Of a stretch of 10,119 nt of DNA, positions 1 through 7,227 are shown piece by piece; position 1 is the first letter of the stretch, and each line of letters opens with the position of its first letter. The notes under the pieces were generated by a model. The model did not search any database and was not told the DNA's origin. It saw only the letters and a program-made list of their open reading frames with translations. A program made the translations under genes and the position numbers. Source of the DNA: Gonapodya sp. JEL0774 (taxonomy: Eukaryota > Monoblepharomycota > Monoblepharidomycetes > Monoblepharidales > Gonapodyaceae); contig JADIIX010000390.1 of the NCBI GenBank assembly GCA_027604505.1, forward strand, positions 1 to 10,119, read 5' to 3'.

Positions 1-1317
1 GAAAGTGCCTTGAATGCGCTTTCACCAGCCTCACCAATCGAGTTGACTGGAGTCAAAGTAGAGGAGAGAGAAGAGAGAAGAGAGGAGACCGTGTGTGTGA
101 GTCAGACTCAAAAACTCTTGAGCGAGATCGAGCGGGAGGTCACACTCTGATACTCACAACTGAGATCGAGCGACATCAAGGTGGAGTTGGTCTTGAGGGC
201 CTCAGCAAGCGCGGTGGCGCCAGCGTCACCGATCGAGTTCCCTGAGAGGAGTAGAGTCAAAGTAGAGGAGAGAGCATAGGAGAGAGAGCAGAGAGGAGAC
301 GGTGTGTGTGTGTGCTCGTGTGGGGGTGTGACAGACTCACCGACTCTTGAGCGAGAGCGAGCGGGAGTTCACACTCTGATACTCACTATTAAGGTCGAGC
401 AACATCAAGGTGGAGTGGGTCTTGACGGCCTCAGCAAGCGCGCTGGCGCCAGCGTCACCGATCGAGTTGTCTGCAGTAGTAGAGTCCAGAGGAGAGAGAG
501 GAGAGAGAGGAGACGGTGTGTGTGTGTTTGTGTTCGTGTGGGGGTGAGACAGACTCAGCGACTCTGGAGGGAGAGCGAGAGGGAGATCACACTCTGAGAC
601 TCACAATAAAGGATAAGCGACGTCAAGGTGGAGTTGGTCTTGAGGGCCTCAGCAAGCGCTCTGGCACCCGCCTCACCGATTGAGTTCCCTGAGAGGTGTA
701 GAGTCAAAGTAGAGGAGAGAGAGGAGAGAGAGGAGACGGTGTGTGTGTGTGTTTGTGTGGGCGTGAGACAGACTCAACGACTCTGGAGCGAGAGCGAGAG
801 GGAGATCACACTCTGACACTCACCACTGAGATCGAGCGACGTCAAGGTGGAGTTGGTCTTGACGGCCTCAGCAAGTGCGCTGGCGCCAGCGTCACTGATC
901 GAGTTCGCTGGAGTCATAGAGTCGAGAGAGAGGAGAGAGGAGATGGCGGTTTGTGAGTGTGTGTGTCACTCAGCGAGGCTGAGCGAGAGCAAAAGGGAAG
1001 TCAACCTCTGATACTCACCATAAAGGTAGAGCAACGTCAAGGTGGAGTTGGTCTTGAGGGCCTCAGCAAGCGCTCTGGCTCCAGCCTCACCGATCGAGTT
1101 CACTGGAGTCAAGAGAGAAGAGAGAGAGGAGAGAGGACAGAGGAGACGGTGCGTGTGTGTGTTCGTGTGGGGGTGAGACAGACTCAGCGACTCTTGAGTG
1201 AGAGCGAGCGAGAGGTCACACTCTGATACTCACCACTGAGATCGAGCGACGTCAAGGTGGAGTTGGTCTTGAGGGCCTCAGCAAGCGCTCTGGTGCCAGC
1301 CTTACCGATCGAGTTCC
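1..1317 (-). repeat. Tandem array of exon-intron cassettes, one LRR per 84-nt exon
   Basis: Six complete 84-nt exons (1234-1317, 1019-1102, 824-907, 605-688, 387-470, 158-241) and one truncated (1-46) repeat at 195-229 bp spacing. Each starts two bases before an Asn-Ser-Ile codon series after a CAG or similar acceptor, and ends one base before GTGAGT or a close variant. The consensus protein unit is NSIGEAGARALAEAL, then KTNSTLTSLDLS. The introns (111-145 nt) are also similar to one another: GTGAGTATCAGAG, a CA-rich block, a long CT tract, then the acceptor. The whole exon-intron unit was therefore duplicated. On the plus strand this appears as GT and GA microsatellites with spurious ORFs. 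RI-type LRRs are horseshoe-shaped ligand or protein binding modules. Confidence 0.88.
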
Positions 1318-3764
1318 CTGTGGTTTGGGTGGGCCGGGGTGGTGGTAAAATCATAATTATAGAAGACACATTAACATCGCATGTCGTAACTCTCCATACG
1401 CCCTGCTGGACTCACCCGTCAATGTTAGGGTCGTGACGGTACTATTGCTTTTGAGCGCGTGGGCGAGCGCCCTTGCTCCGCCAACTCCAATTGACTTAAC
1501 TTTGGTGGAGGCACGACAGTTGGAGGAGGAGGACAAGGTGAGAAGGGACTAGAGCGTCTACATTACCAGACTACTAGGGGAGAGTAGAAACACGCAAATT
1601 GAGATACAACGCACAATTCACGTCAAGTTCGGTTTCGTTGTTGGCTATGTCTTGCAGCACCTCGGTTAAAGCACCTGCCCCGGCAGCTCTGCTTGTGTCT
1701 CTGGGAGCTTCCAATAGCAGGTTCGCTATTGTGGAGGCCTCGCGTTAGTACCCAGTGAATTGTGTGGTGTCTGCCAACTCACCATATTTCCAAGTCTCCA
1801 GATCTTTCTCCGATAAAATTCTGGCGGGATCGTCTTCCGGCAGCGTCTTCTCCCGGATATGGTGTACACTCTTCAGAAGGGCCATTGCAAGTTCTAACTG
1901 CCCTTGGGAAAAGTACGCTCTTGCGAGCGCGTGCTGGGCAGCCAGCAGATCTGGATGGTCTTTCGAGAGGACTCGTTTCCTAGCAGCAACGACGAGTTTG
2001 AGCATGTCCACTGCCTTGTCTACTTGTCCGGTATACTCGTAAGCGAGGGCAAGCTCTTGCTGCGCCTCTAGCATAGAAATGTCCTGTTGTGTAAGGGCCG
2101 GATTTAGAAGACGTTGGAGTGTTTCATCCAGTTGGGCAAGCCAACTCTTTGAGGGCTTCCTGTCCCCCCCTTCTTGTTTTTGACCTTTCACCACCACAGA
2201 AAGTTGTTGTCTTCCAAAGACGCATGCTTGAAGCCATAAAACTGCTTCTGCGAATCGTCCGTCGGAGTTCAAGCACCGCCCAACCAGAAAACACAGGTCG
2301 TGTCTCGGTTCCAGCTCCTTTCCTTCACCACTTCCCAGTACCTTCACGGCGTGCGGGAGGTACTCCCTCCATCGCTCTCGATTCTCCCAATCATTGGTTG
2401 GAAATATTGAGCTGATGTGTGTGATCGCCTCTTCCATCTTTTTCGACGCAAGGCGCTGTGTGCACAGCCAGTCCCATGCCGCCAGGTGCACGAGACGGTG
2501 GAGATCATACACTTCATCCTCTCTGTTGGTTTCCTCTGAGCGACGTGACACGAATGCGTACCCGATGAGGGTATTGATCGCTCCTTCCATTTTCACGGCA
2601 GTCCCGGCTGTGGGCAGGATGGTTCGAGGGATGGACTTCCATTCGATACACGACATGAAGCCCAGGATGTCCGCTGCAAGGGGATTTTCTTGAGTTATCC
2701 GCTTGAACGAGACCACCCACGTTTTGGCCACTGTACTTTGGGATTTCTCGTAGTGGGTTTGGTCATGGAAGCCTTCGCTTAGGATTTCCGTCTTCTCTTC
2801 ATCCAGCATTTCCCGATATCTTTTGATTGTAATTGCATTAATATTCAGGTACGCTGCTGCTTGGGCAATTGCCAGCGGAAGGTTGGTGAGTTCTTTGAGG
2901 AGTTTTGTGGTGTTCAACTGATCCTCAAGCAATTCTTTTCTTTTGAGTGATTTCTTGAAAAACTCTACTGCCTCCTCGTCGCTCATTGCTTCCATATCAA
3001 TGGTTTCAGCTCTTGCGAGGAATGTTCCGACCTTCAGAGGGCGGGTTGTGAACAGAATGAATCCTTGTTCACTCTGTGGAAGGTAGTAATCAATACCTCG
3101 ACCCTGTTCGGTGTTGAACATTATCTCTGCGTCGTCGGCATTGTCTACGATCAAGAGCCACCGTCCGGCTGCATCCTCGCTCAAATATCGCTTGACAGCC
3201 TCCTTTATGTCCTCCGTTGCCCCAGTCGTATGAGAGATGCCAACTTTAATAGCCACCTCCTTGCACGCCTGCTCAAAGCTCTCCAAACTGAGCGCAGAAA
3301 ACCAGAAGATCGAGTAGTCTTGATATGTCTCCTTCACTCTGTACGCAAACTCGAGTGCAACCTGTGTCTTTCCCACTCCACCGAGTCCCACAAGAGCTGC
3401 CCTCTGACAATCCTTATCGTCAAAGAGTTTTCTGTTCAAGGTCGCGAGGACGTGATTCCGTCCCACAAACTGTTTGTTCCTCGAAAAGGGAATGTAGTAG
3501 TGGGGTGGGGAGGAGCCAGGATTCGCATCAACTCTGGATTGAAAAGCACTGATGACATTCATGATATTGCAGCGGTCACAGGTACGGAAAATAAGCACGC
3601 GGAGCCTTGAATGGTGGAGCTTACCTCGAGCCTTGGTTGTTAGAGTTGCCGATGTGAACGCGGCCACCTTCAATGTGTTGGGAGTGTATTATTATGTTGG
3701 TGACGTTACTCGTCGGTGCATGCGAATTTGGAAAGGTTTGTTGTCCATCATGGGTGGTCAGCAT
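1..3764 (-). CDS. NLR-type receptor: amyloid-like motif, NB-ARC, TPR-like, exon-per-repeat LRR (partial)
   Basis: Proposed exons in transcript order: 3625-3764, 1783-3548, 1615-1725, 1416-1499, 1234-1317, 1019-1102, 824-907, 605-688, 387-470, 158-241 and 1-46, the last cut by the window edge. All junctions keep frame. The product is a cytoplasmic STAND/NLR-type switch: nucleotide exchange in NB-ARC would drive oligomerisation, and the C-terminal repeats would sense ligand. Visible motifs are P-loop GLGGVGKT (residues 101-108), Walker B LLIVDN (178-183), FTTR (213-216), NLPLA (269-273) and an MHD-like LHRLVH (396-401). TPR-like helices follow to about 635, then single-repeat LRR exons. Residues 1-47 carry a Gly/Asn motif ending RVHIGN instead of a folded effector domain. 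The start is the ATG at 3764, after a C-rich leader. The 3' end, stop codon and total LRR number are unseen. The NB-ARC call is very secure; the exon model rests on splice signals and phase only. Confidence 0.85.
1416..1499 (-). CDS. Divergent 84-nt LRR exon of the NLR
   Basis: This exactly 84-nt exon lies between an acceptor reading CCAAAG and a strong GTGAGT donor, phase 1 on both sides. It encodes KSIGVGGARALAHAL, then KSNSTVTTLTLT, a clear RI-type leucine-rich repeat that differs in many codons from the homogeneous units further left. Its flanking introns (1500-1614 and 1318-1415) lack the CA-repeat block of the array introns. It therefore looks older than, and outside, the recently homogenised array. 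Confidence 0.75.
1615..1725 (-). CDS. LRR-entry exon of the NLR (divergent, 111 nt)
   Basis: The exon encodes 37 residues: a non-repeat start (NLLLEAPRDTS) and then a weak repeat core, GAGALTEVL followed by ETELDV. The core aligns with the ladder repeats (GARALAEAL, then TSLDL). It is 27 nt longer than the ladder exons. The proposed donor is GTGCGT (1614-1609), giving phase 1 like all other LRR exons; an alternative donor GTGAAT nine bases upstream in the transcript would give phase 0 and break the frame with the next exon. It probably forms the N-terminal cap of the LRR solenoid. Confidence 0.6.
1726..1782 (-). other. Intron 2 of the NLR gene with TACTAAC branch point (57 nt)
   Basis: The intron starts GTGAGT, contains a perfect TACTAAC branch sequence about 19 nt before the 3' end, and ends CACAATAG. 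It joins a phase-1 donor to a two-base acceptor remainder (G|CG = Ala). The branch consensus is the fungal one and strongly supports splicing from the NB-ARC exon into the LRR exons. Confidence 0.8.
1783..3548 (-). CDS. Main NLR exon: NB-ARC ATPase plus TPR-like helices
   Basis: This 1766-nt exon is 588 full codons plus one base at each end. It opens after ATCAG (acceptor CT at 3549-3550) and closes at a strong GTGAGT donor (1777-1782). After a short Pro-rich linker comes FSRNKQFVGR, the usual entry to fungal NB-ARC domains, then P-loop, Walker B, the FTTR sensor-like motif, NLPLA and LHRLVH in the expected order and spacing. Residues from about 440 to 635 are helical and TPR-like, with the clearest pair around LALAYEYTGQ and LARAYFSQGQ. 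The open frame runs on past the donor to a stop at 1745, adding only about a dozen residues, so a naive ORF call would end the protein there and lose the LRR domain. The open frame upstream to 3673 begins with TTG, not ATG. Confidence 0.92.
3549..3624 (-). other. Intron 1 of the NLR gene (76 nt)
   Basis: Donor GTAAGC and acceptor ATCAG join a phase-2 exon end to a one-base exon start, so the frame is kept. The intron carries an in-frame TAA directly at the donor if read through from exon 1. It also contains an ATG at 3562 that is in frame with the NB-ARC exon, so a downstream transcription start could give a protein lacking the N-terminal motif. Confidence 0.6.
3625..3764 (-). CDS. First exon of the NLR with a HET-s/RHIM-like amyloid motif candidate
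   Basis: ATG at 3764 opens 46 codons plus two bases ending at 3625, followed by donor GTAAGC (3624-3619). The 76-nt intron ends at the acceptor 3550-3549, and the split codon AG|T gives Ser47 in frame with the NB-ARC exon. Residues 20-47 include NVTNIII, then GGRVHIGN, then SNNQG. In the fungal HET-s family the second amyloid repeat contains RVLIGN followed by Gly/Asn residues, and RHIM-type cores are V/I-x-I/V-G, so VHIG fits both patterns. In known fungal amyloid-signalling NLRs such a motif sits at the extreme N-terminus just before the nucleotide-binding domain, as here. The match is short and by eye. No partner effector with a copy of the motif was found in this window. Confidence 0.6.
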
Positions 3765-4141
3765 GGGACCGATGGTTGGGACTGGGAGGGGGGTTGGGTG
3801 GTGCCAGAGGGGGACGACAAGGATTTGTTGGAATTGAAAAGGCGCACGGTCCACACACGAGCAGAATGGCCGAACCAACAAGGATCAAAGGTTTCTCCCG
3901 TTTGCAGTCCTTGGAAAGGGTCACGCGACTGATCCTGCTGAGGCTGACCTAAGGTGGCACAGCAACTATGACCACCCCACATCACTCGGTGCATCAACCT
4001 CGAACGACATCATATTGACAAAACGCACCATCTTATGCCGCACTTCTCGCCTCCGCTTTACTCTTACGACCTCCCATCGTCTTTTCTATTCGACCTGAAA
4101 CCGCGCGCCCCGCTACCGTTTCCCCCGCGCACAGACCAACA
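3765..4141. promoter_or_regulatory. Divergent intergenic region with G-quadruplex-capable tract
   Basis: The region separates the minus-strand NLR start (3764) from a probable plus-strand start (4142). Next to the NLR start the plus strand carries four runs of three or more G with short loops (3777-3799), so the minus-strand leader is C-rich. Next to 4142 the plus strand is pyrimidine-rich (CTCCGC, TCTTTTCTATTCG, TTTCCCCC) and ends ACCAACAATG, a good fungal start context. No clear TATA box was seen. A shared promoter is an inference from geometry. Confidence 0.4.
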
Positions 4142-4480
4142 ATGCTTTACCCTGTCAATCTCATCGCGTCCCGCGCCAGGTTTCTGCTCTCGCCCCTAGG
4201 GAAAGAGTTGTTTCCTCTCCCGTGTGTCGCGTCTTTTGATTTTCCCGGGGAATCGCGTCGTTCCTTCGTGTCCATGGGGAACCTGCCAATCGCACAACCA
4301 CACGAGTAAGTTGTCCCACTTCCCCCGCACATCTGCATCAGTGATGGACTTCGTATTTCTTGGTTTCAATCCTTCCTGTCGCGTACTCAGTTTTCAACTC
4401 GGTTGGCATCATCATCCGCTGCTCCCCTACCCGGTCTTTCCGTCGTCGTTGCCTACCTCCGGAAGTCCAAGGATGAATAA
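4142..4480 (+). CDS. Candidate short two-exon gene, unknown product
   Basis: The ATG at 4142 follows a pyrimidine-rich leader. The first exon (to 4305) encodes a basic and hydrophobic N-terminus (MLYPVNLIASRARFLL) that could be a mitochondrial targeting peptide. A GTAAGT donor at 4306 and a CATCAG acceptor ending at 4341 keep the frame (GA|T), giving about 45 more residues (starting DGLRISWFQ, ending RKSKDE) to a TAA at 4478. That stop lies within AATAAA, a polyadenylation-like hexamer (4476-4481). The putative intron is only 36 nt, short for spliceosomal introns, so the model may be wrong or the exon may continue elsewhere. I recognise no family. Confidence 0.28.
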
Positions 4481-4701
4481 AAAGGCCAGAGTGTGTCAAT
4501 TGGAGCTCGAAACCATTCGTTCGCGACCTGAAACAGCGGGGCTGCGGCTTGCACCAAACGTTCTTTCAAGAAATCAAGAGCGGGGGACGGCCATCTGGTC
4601 TCTGCAAGAAGGAACGCGATGGATTTGAACGAGCTCTCACCCTCGCGTGTAGGGCCACGACGCGTCACCGGCAATCAAAAGGGGCAAGATATGAGCAATG
4701 A
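4477..4701 (+). other. Open stretch without start codon, possible internal exon
   Basis: One plus-strand frame is open from 4477 to the TGA at 4699 and reads like protein (for example FVRDLKQRGCGLHQTFF and KKERDGFERALTLACR), but it has no ATG and no clear splice sites. The minus strand also has an open frame here (4674-4453). It may be an internal exon of the neighbouring plus-strand gene or a chance ORF. Confidence 0.18.
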
Positions 4702-5566
4702 TTACTCTAGACGATAATGGAAACGCGGGATGCATGACTGGGATCGCATCTTACAGGCTGGATCGTCTTGCTCGCGACGCATGTGTCTCCTCGGGGTAAC
4801 AGAGCGTCTTCGGGCTGCAGACAAGACGTTTAATCGCGGCCACTCAACCAGAGAGATCCATGCGACGGCTTTTCCCACATGGCTACGAGAAGACTTTGCA
4901 TATTTTCTTCAACGCACTTCAGTCAGAGATGAAGGTTACGATTGCAAAGAGAGCCAAGGACAGCCAGTCTCATCTTCGACTTGCTGGTTACTGTACAGGG
5001 CTGATTGCACCGCATGGGGAAATCTGGAGTGCTGTGGATCAGACTGGTACATCGTATCGTAGCTATTCCACGAGCGACATTCGATCTCAGGTTCTGGCGA
5101 AGGAGGAAATCCGTCGAGTGCAGGACGAGCGAGAACATCAGCAACTGAGAGAATCAGAAATCTTTCACATCATGGTTCTCAAGAAGTTCAATAGACCTTC
5201 AAGCACCTCTGAAGTTCAAAGATACCTGCCTCGATCGGAATGTATGTGAATTATCGCGGCAACGACCCAATGGCTTGACGTGCCACTTTCGTTCGTGTAA
5301 TGAAGTTCCACCTCGCCAGAATGACCAGAGACGAGCTGGATGCTCTTTCCGAAGCCGCCGATTTGCGAGCCGCGGAGTTGGAGGTCGCAAAGAAGGAAGT
5401 CGGCGTTTTCTTGCGACCGGAGTGGAGTGGATGTAATTGGAAGAAGGAGCCGCAGGGAGGGGCGGCGAATGGTGGGTGGGCAGTTCGTGTTGTTGGCGTT
5501 GCCAGAGCTTCAACATCACATCAGACGGTCTTCTGCTACCCACCTCGCGGGAACCCACCTTGGTAA
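4698..5566 (+). CDS. Candidate plus-strand gene, unknown product, interrupted by one TAA
   Basis: Frame 4698-5249 is coding-like and contains one in-frame TAA at 4797; after it the frame reopens and includes an ATG at 4860. The body is charged and mixed helical (HIFFNALQSEMKVTIAKRAK, HLRLAGYCTGLIAPHGEIW, LAKEEIRRVQDEREHQQL). A GTATGT donor at 5242 can be joined in phase to an acceptor ending at 5330, which continues as an Ala/Glu-rich helix (ELDALSEAADLRAAELEV), reading to a stop at 5564. No family is recognised. Either the gene begins at 4860, or the TAA marks a pseudogene, or an upstream intron is missed. A minus-strand ORF overlaps at 5199-5624 but is Arg/Pro-rich and less convincing. Confidence 0.35.
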
Positions 5567-6443
5567 CACCTATCCTACGAAATAACACAGAGTCCATTGA
5601 TGCGTGAAAGGCTCGGAGGATCATTTTTGTCCACCTGAGGTGAGCGAACTTTGTTTTGGGGGGACCATCGTGTGCATGTATTGTTTCAATCTACACTCTT
5701 CGTCCGGTTTTCATAGTGAATTGTCTTCATCCTTAAAGTGACCTGCATACTTATTATATAATACATTCATAATAGATTTGGTATTCTACTATTCGACACG
5801 CGCTCCCACGGTCTCTAACGCACCACAGGAACATGGGTGCGGACGGGGGATTCAGATTTCGCCAATTTGTGATCCCCGCTTCTATGACTCACCTCTTCCT
5901 CTCTTGCGGCACTCTTCTCGACCTTTGCGTTTATGAATTTGCGTCACGCCCAGAAGATCTTTTTGCCTGTTGTCTTGCGACCGGGGTGGGGTATGGCGCG
6001 CGGTGTTGAGTGGGTTGTGAGGTTGAGAGGACGGAGGCCAGGTGCAGTGGGCCAAGGGGGACGCAGAAGGAGAGGAGACTGAGGGGACAGCAAACGGTGA
6101 TCCAACCTTCGTCCAGAGATGAGAAAGGCGGGGTGGACTCCACACGACCAGCTCGCTCATCACACGAGGCTGTGGCGCCGAAACGTGATCTACCGCAAAA
6201 GCATATGTTCGCCCTCTGGACTGTGCACCCCAGACCTTGTCTGGGTTGAAATTGGTTCCAATTCGGAGACGTCAACAACCATTGGGACTTGGGGGCCGGT
6301 GAGTGCGGGAGGTGAGACAGACATGACGCTTAGATTTCACAGACTCCACTCACCTAGACTTTCGATCCCACCCCATCTTTGTGTGGAGAGAACGGATCCG
6401 TTCTGGCAACCTCCCATTGTCTGACAGTGGTGTGGTTCCTCGC
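5567..6443. other. No confident gene; AT-rich patch and isolated splice-like signals
   Basis: The interval 5690-5800 is AT-rich (TTATTATATAATACATTC) and looks intergenic. Around 5890-6280 both strands have open frames without recognisable content. The minus strand has a strong GTGAGT donor at 5887-5892 after an Arg/Lys-rich frame, and the plus strand has a GTGAGT donor near 6299 with a CACAG acceptor about 50 nt on. These could be exon edges of genes I cannot resolve. Confidence 0.3.
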
Positions 6444-6686
6444 ATGGACCCATCGCCAGCTTCTGACCCCGCTACCCTCTCACCCCACTCAGACGCCTTA
6501 GTTCCTCAAAATCCAACACGTCTATTAAAGACCATTGCCATGCGTCCTGGAATCACTGATTACCCCCCGGAAACCCCGGTAGGCTGCAACATTTTTCTCT
6601 GCAACAAGCCCAAGTATCCCACCACATGTATCGTGGCCTGGAGTCTGCCGAGAGGAAGATTGATGAGATTCAAAGCGCGGAATTGA
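6444..6686 (+). CDS. Small hypothetical ORF (80 residues)
   Basis: The ATG at 6444 (context CTCGCATGG) opens an 80-residue frame to a TGA at 6684. The protein begins MDPSPASDPATLSPHSD, is Pro/Ser-rich at first, then has PETPVGCNIFLCNKPKYP with two Cys, and ends basic. An AT-rich segment (GGCTTTAAATAAGG) follows at about 6740. No family is recognised and the opposite strand is also open (6848-6525), so coding status is uncertain. Confidence 0.25.
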   Translation: MDPSPASDPATLSPHSDALVPQNPTRLLKTIAMRPGITDYPPETPVGCNIFLCNKPKYPTTCIVAWSLPRGRLMRFKARN

Positions 6687-7227
6687 AAATGGTTCGGTAG
6701 AGGTGGTGGGTATTTCACGTATATTGGAAGAATCGAGAACGGCTTTAAATAAGGAAGGATGAAGAGAGGGTGAACAGAGAGGGTGAAAGTCGGAAAGGCA
6801 TGTCCTGAACTTCATTACACAACAGCACAACCCCCCGAACGGCAACAATTCACTTTTTGCCTTTCATCCCCTGATTTATTCTCTGATTTCACTGAGACAG
6901 CAAAGAAGAAGGCCGTCACTTGTGACCATGATCCAGTGACTGTCACTTCACTTGGCCATACTAATGGGTTAGGGCATATACGCACCAGAATGGGTAGGAA
7001 TAGATATCCAGATAGATTCAGCACCTTTGCGTTCCAACGGCGATCCTCTGATTGAGCAACCAGCATGCCTTACGCATCCACCATCCGAGGCCACCAGCGT
7101 ACACTAACAAATATTAATGTAGCACCAGGGCATTGACCGACTATATGAAGCAGAGTCCTGCTAGCCTCCTCAAGTGGATGCTTTTCAGCTGCTGGTCAGT
7201 GTTGGGTGTCAGCACAAGGCACATCAC
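6687..7227. other. Gene-less interval with a cluster of palindromes
   Basis: I see no convincing coding sequence. Two perfect inverted repeats lie close together at 6915-6926 (GTCACTTGTGAC) and 6935-6947 (AGTGACTGTCACT). The rest shows no repeat or RNA gene that I can support. Confidence 0.3.

Noticed and set aside
304-1226. Series of short plus-strand ORFs with repeated VCVCV and RQTQRL motifs
   Set aside because: They are antisense shadows of the minus-strand LRR exons and their GT/GA-rich introns. The minus strand shows exact 84-nt repeats with splice sites, while the plus frames differ from unit to unit.
1745-3673. NLR as a single-exon 642-residue ORF
   Set aside because: Its first codon is TTG and no ATG lies between the upstream stop and 3562. 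At the 3' end a strong donor, TACTAAC and an in-phase LRR exon argue for splicing at 1782.
3552-3932. Plus-strand 126-residue ORF opposite the NLR 5' end
   Set aside because: It is antisense to the first exon and leader, and its Gly/Trp-rich composition comes from the G-rich tract.
5199-5624. Minus-strand 141-residue ORF
   Set aside because: It is Arg/Pro/Ser-rich without recognisable features, opposite a plus-strand frame that looks more like protein. Not excluded, but not supportable.
5931-6278. Minus-strand 115-residue ORF
   Set aside because: Both strands are open here, the composition is unremarkable and the start is not ATG-supported. I could not choose a coding strand.
6966-6974. GGGTTAGGG, telomere-like
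   Set aside because: A single nine-base match without tandem copies; expected by chance.
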